Assembly: GCF_011801145.1 (NCBI RefSeq)
Contig: NZ_CP046172.1
Span: 2,356,001-2,420,000, forward strand
Origin: Nocardia arthritidis
GTDB taxonomy: Bacteria > Actinomycetota > Actinomycetes > Mycobacteriales > Mycobacteriaceae
Direction of reading: 5' to 3'
DNA: 64,000 bases
Made by a program: the position numbers and the translations under genes. Shown piece by piece: positions 8,524 through 17,068 of the stretch (positions are counted from its first letter, which is position 1; the number at the start of each line of letters is the position of its first letter). The notes below the pieces were generated by a model that searched no databases, was not told the DNA's origin, and worked only from the letters and a program-made list of their open reading frames with translations.

Positions 8524-9117
8524 CTACTTGCCCTGCCCGATCGCGCGGCTCATCCGCTGCCATTCGCGTGCCCATTCCGCGCGATTGCGCCAGGCCAGCA
8601 GCCATGTCGCGGACCAGGCGAGAGTTATTGCGCCGCAGACAATTCCGGTCAGTGTGAACAGCCCGGCGCCGATGCCCTGTATGGCGGCGGACCCGGTGGA
8701 CACCGGTGCGCCGGTGGGGCGTCCGTTCGACCCGAGCCACATCGGGACCAGGTCGCCCCGTTTGGCCGATGCGGGCACCTCGATGGTCGCGGTCGCGGGG
8801 TGACCGTCGAATTTCCACTGCACGTGGGCCTCGAGGTGGCTCGCCGCGGTCTGCCCCTCGGTGGGAATCAATTCGGGATCGCTGGTAATCGCCACCTGGA
8901 CAAGGGTTTTGGTGGCATTGTCGGCGTGGATGCGCGCGGCGGCGGAGGTATATCCGACGGTGCCCGCAAGACCGGCCAGCGGAACTGCGGCCAGCACGAG
9001 CACGATGGCGAGCAGCCGGATCAGCCCCTCGAACCGATCCGCAGGGCGCATCAGCGGGTTGCCGCTCCACGGCAGTGTCCGCCACAGTCGCCGCGCCAGC
9101 GAGGGATATCCGTCCAT
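8524..9117 (-). CDS. Rv1733c-family membrane protein
   Basis: About 197 residues from the ATG at 9117 (MDGYPSLARRLW); the same frame is open much further upstream but there it only shadows the LysR gene. Layout: a short basic N-terminus (RTLPWSGNPLMRPADRFE), a first transmembrane helix (LIRLLAIVLVLAAVPLAGLAGTVG), an extracytoplasmic domain with VQWKFDGHPATATIEVPASAKRGD, then a second helix (GAGLFTLTGIVCGAITLAWS) and a basic tail. This is the plan of the mycobacterial Rv1733c family. Members are common in Nocardia and Mycobacterium; their biochemical role is unsettled. Confidence 0.8.
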   Translation of the reverse strand: MDGYPSLARRLWRTLPWSGNPLMRPADRFEGLIRLLAIVLVLAAVPLAGLAGTVGYTSAAARIHADNATKTLVQVAITSDPELIPTEGQTAASHLEAHVQWKFDGHPATATIEVPASAKRGDLVPMWLGSNGRPTGAPVSTGSAAIQGIGAGLFTLTGIVCGAITLAWSATWLLAWRNRAEWAREWQRMSRAIGQGK

Positions 9118-9308
9118 CTCGACCGCCTCCAACACCGCCCATCGAGCCGAGCCGGACAACCGGTCCGGCGGTTGCACATGCGGCGGTGTCGCGTCGTCGC
9201 GGACGCCGCCGTGGCGCGAATAGCCCGGAAGCGCCCGGCCGAAACCCGGATTGGGCGTTCCGCGGAACGGCTGTACCGCGACTCGCGGTCGCCGACAACC
9301 GCCGGTTG

Positions 9309-10259
9309 TCAGCGCTGAGTGGAACCCCATAGCTCGGTCCGGATTTCCAGCGGCGGCAGCCACTGCGTGCGCGGATCGAACGGGCGGAATTCGGCGCGGA
9401 TGTGCTCGATCAGGCGGGGCAGCGCCGGATGTTGGCTGTGCCGATGCCAGAGCATGGCGTGTGGATAGACGGGCGTCGGATCGATAATCGGGATCTGGAC
9501 GATCTCGGGATGCCATGGGACGCGCATCTTTTCGGCGCCGAATACGAAACTCTCCGGGGAGTGGGCGATCTCGTCGAGCAGATGGTCCAATCCGAAATCC
9601 GGTCCGGTGGTGTCGTTGGTGAGTCCGAATTCGCCTGCGAGATCGTTGTAGTAATGCGCCCATTCGCTGCCCGGCTCGTTGCCCGGCATGCGGGCGACCG
9701 AATCGGTGAGCTCCGCCAAGCGTATTCGGCGGCGTCCCGCCAACCGATGCCTGCGGTTGACCAGGATCTGTAGCGGTTCGAGGTAGGCGGGAACATAGTC
9801 GATAACCGGGTCGAGCTCGCCGATCACCCTGGCGAAGGCGACATCGATGGTGCCGTTCGCGAGCGCGGACCGCCCGCTGCGCAACCCTTTCGAGGAGACG
9901 ATATCGATCTCGACATCGTCGTTGGCCTCGTGGAAGGCGCGGACCAATTCCGCCGGCGCGAGCCGGGTTCCGATCACGTCGACGCGCAGCGGACGGTCGC
10001 GCCCGCATACGGATTCCACCGCGCGATCGGCCAGCGCGATCAGGGCGCGGGCATGCGGGAGGAAGGCCGCGCCGTCCGGGGTGAGCTCGGCGCCGCCGCG
10101 GGCGCGCCGCAGCAGTACGGTGCCGAGCCCGGCCTCCAACTTCGCGATCCGCTTCGAAATCGCCTGCTGCGTAAGGTGCAATTCATCGGCCGCCGCTCCG
10201 AAATGCCGATCGTCGGCGATGGCGATGAACGCCCGCACCGCACCGAGATCCAGTTCCAA
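9309..10259 (-). CDS. LysR-family transcriptional regulator
   Basis: About 316 residues. The winged helix-turn-helix is complete: DLGAVRAFIAIADDRHFGAA, then ELHLTQQAISKRIAKLEAGLG and VLLRRARGGAELTPDGAAFL. The substrate-binding domain follows (IDIVSSKGLRSGRSALANGTIDVAF and so on). I prefer the TTG at 10259, because GAGGAG stands six bases before it; the frame also allows a start at 10277. No divergent partner is clear: the permease upstream is on the same strand, 46 bases away. The co-inducer is unknown. Confidence 0.85.
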   Translation of the reverse strand: MELDLGAVRAFIAIADDRHFGAAADELHLTQQAISKRIAKLEAGLGTVLLRRARGGAELTPDGAAFLPHARALIALADRAVESVCGRDRPLRVDVIGTRLAPAELVRAFHEANDDVEIDIVSSKGLRSGRSALANGTIDVAFARVIGELDPVIDYVPAYLEPLQILVNRRHRLAGRRRIRLAELTDSVARMPGNEPGSEWAHYYNDLAGEFGLTNDTTGPDFGLDHLLDEIAHSPESFVFGAEKMRVPWHPEIVQIPIIDPTPVYPHAMLWHRHSQHPALPRLIEHIRAEFRPFDPRTQWLPPLEIRTELWGSTQR

Positions 10260-10305
10260 CTTTCGCTCCTCGCACAACCGATGGTGGTCGAGGGCAGGGT
10301 AGCGC

Positions 10306-11460
10306 TCAGTGGTGGTGCTGGGCTGCGGGGTCGGGGTTGCCGCCCATCATGCGCAGCATGGGGATTCCGCCGGTGCGGATGAAGCGCAGGACGAGCAGGG
10401 CGGCGAGGATGAGGAAGGCGATATTGAGCCAGGTGGTGTAGTTCCAGCTGATGCCGTCGGCCATGACCATGGCGTTGCGTTCCTTCGGCGTGAGACCCGT
10501 TGCGCCGAACAGGATTTCGACGAGGTAGCCGGCGCCCGCCATGGCGGCGTAGAACGTCGCGAGCAGGGTGAGCGTCATGCGGGCTCCATAGTATTTGCGG
10601 TAGATGTTGAGGATCGGCAGGATCAGCAGGTCGGCGTAGATGAAGGCGATGACGCCGCCGAAGCTGATGCCGCCGTTCCACAGCACCGCGGCCAGCGGCA
10701 CGTTGCCGATCGAGCAGACGAACGACAGGATCGCCACCAGCGGCCCGACCAGCGGTCCCCAGATCGCGGACAGCAGCGGATGATCGGTCAGGAAGAAGTT
10801 CTGCCAGAACGAATTCGGCACCCACGCGCCGATCGCGCCCGCGATGAGCAGCCCGATGATCAGGTCGCGCAGGATGGCGGCCCATTCCATCACGAAGACG
10901 TGGGATACCGCGGTCAGGCCCGGGCGGGAGAGCAGCCGCCGCAGGAACGACCCCTCGGACGGCACCGACATATCCATGGCCGCATGGCCTTCCATCGATC
11001 CGGCGAGCCCGCGTTCGGCCTGCGCTCGCGCCGCGTCCACCAGCCTGGACCGGACGAAGATCCGGAACAGCACCGCGAGCAGCACGATCATGATCGGCCC
11101 CCCGATGAATTCCGCGGCGGTGAACTGCCAGCCGAGTAGCAGCGCGAGGATGATGCCGAGTTCGGCGACGAGGTTGGTCGAGCCGATCTCGAAGGCCATC
11201 GCCGCGGTGAAATTCGCGCCCTTGCGGAACAGCGAACGCGCGAGCGCGACCGCGGCATACGAGCAGGAGGAGGATGCGGCGCCGAGCCCGGCCGCGATCG
11301 CGAGCGTGCGCGGGCTGTCGTCGCCCAGCAGCCGCACGATGGTGGATTTGCGCACCACCGCCTGCACCACCGCCGACAGCGTGAATCCGAGGATGAGCGC
11401 CCAGAGTATCTCCCAGGTCATGGACCCGGTGAGGGCCAGTGCGTGTCCGATCGCGTGCAT
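10306..11460 (-). CDS. YraQ/ArsP-type permease (UPF0718), probable metal or metalloid exporter
   Basis: 384 residues from the ATG at 11460 (MHAIGHALALTGSMTWEILW); the frame extends to 11544, but the CsoR-like operator and leader lie there. Eight or so transmembrane helices are visible. GLGAASSSCSYAAVALARSL and the related second-half segment LSFVCSIGNVPLAAVLWNGG carry the conserved Cys/Ser-rich motifs of predicted permeases (COG0701). A cytoplasmic loop of about 60 residues separates the halves. The C-terminus is Met/His-rich (MLRMMGGNPDPAAQHHH), suggesting metal contact. The operator upstream resembles sites of copper-sensing CsoR repressors. Arsenical or copper-linked export is a reasonable inference, not a demonstrated function. 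Confidence 0.8.
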   Translation of the reverse strand: MHAIGHALALTGSMTWEILWALILGFTLSAVVQAVVRKSTIVRLLGDDSPRTLAIAAGLGAASSSCSYAAVALARSLFRKGANFTAAMAFEIGSTNLVAELGIILALLLGWQFTAAEFIGGPIMIVLLAVLFRIFVRSRLVDAARAQAERGLAGSMEGHAAMDMSVPSEGSFLRRLLSRPGLTAVSHVFVMEWAAILRDLIIGLLIAGAIGAWVPNSFWQNFFLTDHPLLSAIWGPLVGPLVAILSFVCSIGNVPLAAVLWNGGISFGGVIAFIYADLLILPILNIYRKYYGARMTLTLLATFYAAMAGAGYLVEILFGATGLTPKERNAMVMADGISWNYTTWLNIAFLILAALLVLRFIRTGGIPMLRMMGGNPDPAAQHHH

Positions 11461-11518
11461 CGGTGGCCTCGTCTCGCGGTAGTCGGATGGGGTCCGGACG
11501 GCATCCCTTGGACACCTT

Positions 11519-11535
11519 ATACCGGTAGGGGGTAT
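11519..11535. promoter_or_regulatory. CsoR-like operator ATACCGGTAGGGGGTAT
   Basis: The 17-bp element has dyad ends ATACC and GGTAT around a G-run. It lies 58 bp upstream of the permease ATG, inside its probable promoter. G/C tracts framed by ATACC/GGTAT are typical of CsoR-family sites in actinobacteria. No csoR gene is in the window. Confidence 0.55.
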
Positions 11536-11686
11536 TGCGGTCAAGGGTGCGGGCGCATGTCGGTCGAGAACGCATTCCCCAGTGGAGTGGGGAGCCGCGC
11601 GGAATACCTTGGCGGCCTCGGAAAGTCGTATCTTGATCGCGGCTCTTATGCCACGGATGAGCGCTAATTATTGGAGGTTCCGGGAA

Positions 11687-12211
11687 ATGGCGCTAAAACA
11701 TGTCCGCGTCACGGCTCTGCTGATTGCGGCGACCCCGCTCGCCGCTGCGATGGCACTACTTCCGACCACCCCCGCGGGCGCCGCCGACGGCGATCTCGGC
11801 TGCCAGGCGTCCCTCAATCTGACTCTCACCCCGCCGTTGCAGGCCGGCGGCAGCGCCACTGTCAGCATCAGTGGTGACCTCACCAATTGCACGTCGAGCA
11901 ACGGCCAGCACAGCGATCTGACCGCGGGCAAGCTGGCGGGCACCGGCACCGCGTCGGCCACCTCGATGATTCTGTTCCCGTGCGGAATCTCGGTGGACGG
12001 CAATGGATCCGGCACGGTCACCTGGGCATCGGGCAGCACGAGCGATATCAGCTGGCAGCTCTCCATGCCGACCTTCAGCGCGAATGTCACCGGGGGCCAG
12101 TTGAGCGGCGACACGGTGGGGGCGAGCATCCAGAACGCCCAGCCGAATCCGGGCTGCGAGACCAGCGGCCTGAGCACCCTCGCGGTCCAGGCGCAGGTGA
12201 CGTTCAGCTGA
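11687..12211 (+). CDS. Secreted protein of unknown function
   Basis: 174 residues from the ATG at 11687, which has GGAGG nine bases upstream. A classical signal peptide is visible: MALKHVRVTALLIAATPLAA, a hydrophobic core through MALL, then the cleavage-like PAGAADG near residue 28. The mature part is rich in Ser, Thr and Gly with short beta-type stretches and three or four cysteines (DLGCQASLN, LTNCTSSN, LFPCGISVDG, NPGCETSG), which probably pair after export. I recognise no family with certainty; small secreted beta proteins like this are frequent in Nocardia and Rhodococcus. The 54-residue gene downstream may share its transcript. Confidence 0.65.
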   Translation: MALKHVRVTALLIAATPLAAAMALLPTTPAGAADGDLGCQASLNLTLTPPLQAGGSATVSISGDLTNCTSSNGQHSDLTAGKLAGTGTASATSMILFPCGISVDGNGSGTVTWASGSTSDISWQLSMPTFSANVTGGQLSGDTVGASIQNAQPNPGCETSGLSTLAVQAQVTFS

Positions 12212-12278
12212 AAGCGCGCCGCGGCGGGCCCACCGCCGCGCTTCGAAATACCGGCAATAGAGTTAGGTGGTACCAAAA

Positions 12279-12443
12279 ATGTCCGCACTTTACAGCGTTG
12301 TGGATTACATCGCCCAGAACAACTCCGGCTCCAGCAGCGGCGGTCATTCGCCGAGCACCGGATCGTCGCTCGTCGGCAGCGGCTCGGTCGGCATCGCGAT
12401 CGATCTGGCCAAATTGATTCTCGGATTATTGACGGCATTCTGA
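12279..12443 (+). CDS. Small protein, 54 residues
   Basis: An ATG at 12279 with AGGTGG eight bases upstream opens a 54-codon frame ending in TGA at 12441-12443, immediately before a strong terminator. The product begins MSALYSVVDYIAQNNSGSSS, has a Gly/Ser-rich middle, and ends in a hydrophobic helix (about residues 38-54: GIAIDLAKLILGLLTAF). The start has a good ribosome site, and the gene sits between the secreted-protein gene and a terminator, so it is probably translated. The amphipathic tail suggests membrane association. No family recognised. Confidence 0.55.
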   Translation: MSALYSVVDYIAQNNSGSSSGGHSPSTGSSLVGSGSVGIAIDLAKLILGLLTAF

Positions 12444-12456
12444 TCCGAATATTCGG

Positions 12457-12493
12457 CGTCCAGCGCGGAGACCATCGGTTTCCGCGCTGGACG
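12457..12493 (+). terminator. Strong hairpin after the 54-residue gene
   Basis: A 13-bp perfect stem (CGTCCAGCGCGGA paired with TCCGCGCTGGACG) closes an 11-nt loop and is followed by TCGTTGTG. It starts 13 bases after the stop at 12443. The U-tract is weak, as is usual in actinobacteria. Confidence 0.7.
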
Positions 12494-12704
12494 TCGTTGT
12501 GCTGTATGGGATTGCCCGCTGATGGGGAATTTCCACAGTTGGCGCGATAACTCTACCGATCATTTCTGTGAGATCGTTTAGCGGCAGCGATGTTCGAGCC
12601 GCCGAATCGGCTTGTACTGCAATCGATCACAGATCCAGGCGAACGCCCGATACGGGGCGTGGCTGCGTTCGCCCTCGGATTGCTTATCAAAGGGGTTGAT
12701 TCCC

Positions 12705-14288
12705 ATGCGAATTCATCGTCCATCGAATGGACGCATTCGAACCTGCGCGGTACCGGGATCGCGGACGCTGCTCGCGCCCGCCGTGGTGGCGTTGAGCCTG
12801 ATCTGCGGCGCGACGGCGGCCGCGGCACCCTCCGGCGCCCCGCATACCGGCACCGGGAACGGTTCGTCGACCGGTTCGGCCGATCCGACGCCGGGCTCGG
12901 ACGGCGTCGGCGACCCGTACTATCCGCAGGACGGCAACGGCGGTTACACGGCGGTCCACTACGACCTCGGAATCGACTACGACCCGCCGACCCACCACCT
13001 CACCGGCAAGGCGACGATCACCGCGAACGCGACGCAGGACCTGTCCGCGTTCAACCTCGATTTCGCCGGTCCGCCGGTGCAGGGCGTCACCGTCAACGGC
13101 AAGGCGGCCCGCTTCGACCGGCAGGGCGAGCACGAACTCGTCATCACCCCGGCCGACCCGCTGCCGAACGAGCAGTCGTTCACGGTGACCGTCGACTACT
13201 CCGGCACCGTCGCCGACACCGGCGGTAACGGCTGGACGTATTCGCCGAGCGGCGGCGCCTTCGCCGCGGGCGAACCGCATTCCGCGACAACGTGGTACCC
13301 GCTCAACGACACCCCGTTGAACAAGGCCACGGTCACCCTGCACGCCACCGTGCCGACCGGCTGGGATGTCGCGTCCAACGGAATCATGACCTCCGACAAC
13401 CCATCCGGGACCGATCACCACACGGTGACCTGGGAGGACCGCAGCCCGATCATCGGTTACCTGACCACGATCGCGATCGACAAGTTCACCCACCTCAGCC
13501 AGAAGCGTTCCGACGGAACGCCTTTGGAGAGTGTCTTCGCGCCGGGCGCGGCGGCTCAGAAACAGGAGCTGGAGAAGAAGCTCCCGCAGGTGCTCGACTT
13601 CGAGGAGCAGCTGTACGGCCCGTACCCGTTCGAGTCGGGCGGCGGCATCTACGTCGACACGGATCTGCGGTTCTCGCTGGAGACGCAGACCCGGCCGATC
13701 TACGCGCCGTGGACGGATCTGAACACGCTGATCCACGAGAACGCCCATCAGTGGTGGGGCGATTCGATGTCGGTGACGCTGTGGAAGGACGTCTGCCTGA
13801 ACGAATGCTTCGCCAGCTACACCGCCGATATCCTCTGGCCGGAACGGATCGACAAGCAGGATGCCGATCAGCTCTACCTGGACGACCTCGCGCGCTGGGA
13901 GAAGCGCGACATCTGGAAGATCCCGCTGTTCGATCCCGGCAAGGGCAACGAGTTCACCACCGTCTACACCAGGGGCGCGCTGTTCCTGCACGCACTGCGC
14001 CGCACCATCGGTGACGACGTATTCTTCACCGCGGTAAAGGATTTCGTGCAGGACCACAAGTTCGGCAACGCCTCGATCCCGGAGTTCCGCGACTTCATCC
14101 AGTTGCGCAGCCCCGAACAGCTCGGCGGGTTCTTCGACGCTTGGCTGAACGGGACCACTCGGCCCGCGGATGAATACCTCTTCCCGGGTTCGCTGGGGGA
14201 CCGCCACAAGAAGAATCCGTCGCCGCAGGTCAACGAGACACCGCAGTGGCCGTCCGGGCAGGGCGACCGCAAGGGTGCCGGTCAGTAA
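12705..14288 (+). CDS. Secreted M1-family zinc metallopeptidase
   Basis: 527 residues from the ATG at 12705, which has AAAGGGG upstream; the longer frame from 12612 adds a leader that looks non-coding. The N-terminus is a signal peptide (basic start, hydrophobic LLAPAVVALSLICGATAAAA, then APSG). An N-terminal beta-saddle domain follows (VHYDLGIDYDPPTHHLTGKA). The catalytic domain carries the zinc site HENAHQWW (HExxH) at about residues 344-348 and the third ligand in NECFASY 18 residues later. The substrate-anchoring motif usually written GxMEN is altered to SLETQT. It lacks the long C-terminal domain of aminopeptidase N, so it is a short secreted form. Likely cleaves short extracellular peptides. 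Confidence 0.88.
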   Translation: MRIHRPSNGRIRTCAVPGSRTLLAPAVVALSLICGATAAAAPSGAPHTGTGNGSSTGSADPTPGSDGVGDPYYPQDGNGGYTAVHYDLGIDYDPPTHHLTGKATITANATQDLSAFNLDFAGPPVQGVTVNGKAARFDRQGEHELVITPADPLPNEQSFTVTVDYSGTVADTGGNGWTYSPSGGAFAAGEPHSATTWYPLNDTPLNKATVTLHATVPTGWDVASNGIMTSDNPSGTDHHTVTWEDRSPIIGYLTTIAIDKFTHLSQKRSDGTPLESVFAPGAAAQKQELEKKLPQVLDFEEQLYGPYPFESGGGIYVDTDLRFSLETQTRPIYAPWTDLNTLIHENAHQWWGDSMSVTLWKDVCLNECFASYTADILWPERIDKQDADQLYLDDLARWEKRDIWKIPLFDPGKGNEFTTVYTRGALFLHALRRTIGDDVFFTAVKDFVQDHKFGNASIPEFRDFIQLRSPEQLGGFFDAWLNGTTRPADEYLFPGSLGDRHKKNPSPQVNETPQWPSGQGDRKGAGQ

Positions 14289-14294
14289 CGGATT

Positions 14295-14334
14295 CGGTGG
14301 CCGTCCACGGATTCGCCTGGGCGGCCACCGTTTT
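14295..14334. terminator. Terminator between convergent genes
   Basis: CGGTGGCCG (14295-14303) pairs with CGGCCACCG (14322-14330), followed on the plus strand by TTTT. It lies between the stop of the M1 peptidase and the stop of the convergent FAD-linked oxidase, and can serve both. Confidence 0.7.
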
Positions 14335-15701
14335 CATGCGTCCAGCACCTTGTCCGGATTGAACAGGCCGAGCGGATCGATGGCACGCTTGATCGCGGCC
14401 ATCAGGTCGACCGCGGCGCCGTGCTCGTCGCGCAGGTACTTCTTCTTGGCCAGGCCGATGCCGTGTTCGCCGGTGGCGGTGCCGCCGACGGCGAGCGCGT
14501 GCCGCACCACGCTGTCGGAAAACTGTTGTGCCGCGGCATAGCTCGCGTCCGTATAGGGGATGACGGCGTGCACGTTGCCATCGCCGATATGTCCGGCGAC
14601 GCTGACCGCGAGCCCGAGTTCCGCACCGAGCCGGGTCGCGGTGTCGACGGCCGCGGCGACCCGGGAGAACGGGACGGCGGTGTCGGTCACCATGAATCGG
14701 TGCCCGGGATGGTGCGCCTTCAGTGCGAAGAAGAGATTGTGCCGGTCCTCCCAGAGGGCATGCCGCTCGGTGTGGGTGCGGGCCGTCGCGATATCGATGG
14801 CGTTGTGCGCCTGGGCGATTCGCTGGACCTCCTGTTCATCGGCGGTGCCCGCGACGGCCGACGACGATTCGATGTCGACGAACAGCGCGGGTGTTTCGGC
14901 GTAGTCGGTGCCGCGGTAGGCGTTGATCGCGGCCATACTCGGGGCGTCGACCAGTTCGAGCCTGCTGACCGGCAGCGCCGCGCCCATGACCGCGAGCGAG
15001 GCATCGACGGCATCGGCCACCGTCGGAAACGAAATCCGCAGCGAGCGGAGCCATTCCGGAATCGGGTGCAGGCGGACGGTGAGCTCGGTGATGATGCCGA
15101 GCGTCCCCGCCGAGCCGATCAGCAGATCCTTCAGGTCGTAGCCGCTCGACGATTTGCGGACCGCGCGGCCGAACCGGGCCGCGGTCGCGTCGGCGAGAAC
15201 AGCCTGCAGCGCAAGCACATTCGCACGCATCCCGCCGTACCGGACGGTGGTTGTGCCGCTGGCGTTGGTGGCCGCCATCCCGCCGAGTGAGGCGTCCGCG
15301 CCGGGATCGACGGTGAACTGCAGGCCGAATTCCGCGGTGGCCGCGTTCAATTGGGTGCGCGTCACCCCGGGCTGCACCGTCGCGGTGAAATCGACGGGTG
15401 AGATGTCCAGGATCGCGTTCGCCCGCGACAGGTCGACGATCAGCTCGTCGCGCTGCGCGAGCAGATGCCCCTCCAGGCTGGTTCCCGCGCCGCGGGGGAT
15501 GAGCGGAGTTCGGGTGGCCTCGGCCCATTCGACCACGGCGATCACTTCTTCCACGCCGGTCGGGTAAACGATCCCCCGCGGCCGCCGTCCGGTGCGCCCG
15601 GTCTCGTCCACCGTGAACTGATCCAGAACCGCCGGGCGCGTGTCGATCTCGAGCGGCGGCCCGCCGAATGCGGTGGTCCCCGTACCCCTGTTCACCGACA
15701 T
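14334..15701 (-). CDS. FAD-linked oxidase of the GlcD/D-lactate dehydrogenase type
   Basis: 455 residues from the ATG at 15701, chosen because AGGAG stands just upstream; an open frame to 15767 has no support. The N-terminal PCMH-type FAD domain shows the pyrophosphate-binding TPLIPRGAGTSLEGHLLAQR, with GGMAATNASGTTTVRYGGMR and SSGYDLKDLLIGSAGTLGII. The C-terminal cap ends in the GHIGDGNVH block (VAGHIGDGNVHAVIPYTD) and GTATGEHGIGLAKKKYL, whose histidines belong to the family's active site. Such enzymes oxidise D-lactate, glycolate or another 2-hydroxy acid. The exact substrate is open. Confidence 0.87.
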   Translation of the reverse strand: MSVNRGTGTTAFGGPPLEIDTRPAVLDQFTVDETGRTGRRPRGIVYPTGVEEVIAVVEWAEATRTPLIPRGAGTSLEGHLLAQRDELIVDLSRANAILDISPVDFTATVQPGVTRTQLNAATAEFGLQFTVDPGADASLGGMAATNASGTTTVRYGGMRANVLALQAVLADATAARFGRAVRKSSSGYDLKDLLIGSAGTLGIITELTVRLHPIPEWLRSLRISFPTVADAVDASLAVMGAALPVSRLELVDAPSMAAINAYRGTDYAETPALFVDIESSSAVAGTADEQEVQRIAQAHNAIDIATARTHTERHALWEDRHNLFFALKAHHPGHRFMVTDTAVPFSRVAAAVDTATRLGAELGLAVSVAGHIGDGNVHAVIPYTDASYAAAQQFSDSVVRHALAVGGTATGEHGIGLAKKKYLRDEHGAAVDLMAAIKRAIDPLGLFNPDKVLDA

Positions 15702-15833
15702 CGCGCTCCTCCGTACCTCGGGCTGCTCGTATTCGCATGGTAGAGCCCGCGTGTCGTACGGAACCACCGCTGTCCGGGCGGATCGCGGATCCGGCGAAAA
15801 CGATGTTCACGGAGATCGGGTGCGCCGAAAGCA

Positions 15834-15866
15834 CGCCCAGGCCGAGATCGGTTCACGGCCTGGGCG
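15834..15866 (-). terminator. Terminator of the MaoC-type gene
   Basis: CGCCCAGGCC (15834-15843) and GGCCTGGGCG (15857-15866) form a perfect 10-bp stem with a 13-nt loop, eight bases past the stop of the minus-strand MaoC gene. On that strand it is followed by TGCTTTC. Confidence 0.65.
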
Positions 15867-15874
15867 TTTCGGGT

Positions 15875-16936
15875 TCAGGAGAGCTGCACGACGGCGGTGG
15901 CGCGGCCGAAGATCTTGCGGTCCGCATATGTCGCGCCGATGGCGATGGTCGCGGTGCCCGTTGCGGGGTCCACCGATTTGATCTTGCCGGTGTAGCGGAT
16001 CTCGCTGGTGCCGTCGAAGGAGACGTAGACCGGGCTGGTCATGCGGACGCTGTATTGCAGCAGCGCGCCCGGGTCGTCGAGCCATGCGGTGACGAATCCG
16101 GCGCCGAGGCCCATGGTCAGCATGCCGTGCGCGACGATGCCCTGCTCCAGTCCGACCATTTCGGCGGCCTGGTCGCTCCAGTGGATCGGATTCGGATCTC
16201 CGGATACGCCCGCATAGTTGACCAGATCGCCGCGGGTGAGCCGGACGGTGCGCGGCGGCAGTTCCGCACCCTCGCGCACCGATGCCAGCGCGCGCCCGTT
16301 TGCGGCGGCGCGTCGCGGCAGCGGTTCGAATTCGCGGTGTGCGATCGGCTCCGGTGTCGGCGCGGGCACGTCGGGGGTGCGGACATCGTGCCGGACGAGC
16401 CCGAGCACGAATTCCGCTATCTCGGTGTCCTTTTCGGTTTGGACCGAGCGGGCGATCAGGCTGGTGTACGCGGTGAGCACGGTCTCGTCGCGCTGGTTGG
16501 TGATCGTGTTCTCGACGACCATCAGGTCGCCGCCGAACGCCTGGCGGAACGAGTGCAGCGAAACGTTGCTGGTGAGCCGGTCGCCCGCGACGATCGGCTG
16601 GTGATAGTTGAAGACCTGGTCGGTCTGCACGGCGGTGGACAGGTCGTAGCCGGTGAGCATGGCCGCGAGCATTTTCTGGACCGCCCCGCTGAGCAGGCAG
16701 GTGAAGGTCGGCGGCGCGAGCAGCCCGCGGTATCCGTATGCCGTGGCTTCGGCTTCGTTCCAGTGGACCGGATGCTCGTCTCGGACGGCGCGTGCGTACT
16801 CGCGAATCTTCTCGCGGCCGACCTCGTATTCCTCGTTGACGCGGTAGCGGCGACCGACGATCGACCTCGCGTAATCCGCCAGATTCAGCGCCGGGATCTC
16901 CGCCACCAGCTGCGCGATGCCCGCATCGCGTTCCAT
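15875..16936 (-). CDS. Two-domain MaoC/FAS1-type (R)-hydroxyacyl dehydratase
   Basis: About 353 residues from the ATG at 16936 (MERDAGIAQLVAEI); the frame allows 21 more residues up to 16999. Residues about 1-155 form an N-terminal dehydratase-like hotdog (YRVNEEYEVGREKIREYARAV and VFNYHQPIVAGDRLTSNVSL), as in HadA/HadC-type proteins. After a linker, the C-terminal half is a MaoC hotdog with the hydratase motif: RLTRGDLVNYAGVSGDPNPIHW supplies the catalytic Asp and His, followed by GIVAHGMLTMGLGAGFV. Such fused proteins hydrate or dehydrate acyl-CoA or acyl-ACP in fatty acid or polyketide metabolism. It is divergent from the asparaginase gene, with about 130 bases between. Confidence 0.82.
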   Translation of the reverse strand: MERDAGIAQLVAEIPALNLADYARSIVGRRYRVNEEYEVGREKIREYARAVRDEHPVHWNEAEATAYGYRGLLAPPTFTCLLSGAVQKMLAAMLTGYDLSTAVQTDQVFNYHQPIVAGDRLTSNVSLHSFRQAFGGDLMVVENTITNQRDETVLTAYTSLIARSVQTEKDTEIAEFVLGLVRHDVRTPDVPAPTPEPIAHREFEPLPRRAAANGRALASVREGAELPPRTVRLTRGDLVNYAGVSGDPNPIHWSDQAAEMVGLEQGIVAHGMLTMGLGAGFVTAWLDDPGALLQYSVRMTSPVYVSFDGTSEIRYTGKIKSVDPATGTATIAIGATYADRKIFGRATAVVQLS

Positions 16937-17068
16937 GCCGGTGACATCCAAGGTGAATACCTCCGTTCGGTGGGTTTCGTGTGCAACATACGGCAACATC
17001 GGCGGATTGCCGGTAGATTGCCGGTGCGGGTTTTCCGGCCGGTGTCATGCTTTCGCTACGCTGGCCAG

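Noticed and set aside
9118..10008. Upstream extension of the Rv1733c-type gene into a 494-codon frame
   Set aside because: It overlaps the LysR gene on the same strand, has Arg/Pro-rich shadow composition, and family proteins are about 200 residues.
15668..17068. Long N-terminal extension of the asparaginase frame
   Set aside because: It only mirrors the minus-strand MaoC gene in high-GC DNA. The asparaginase fold begins at the GTG at 17069.
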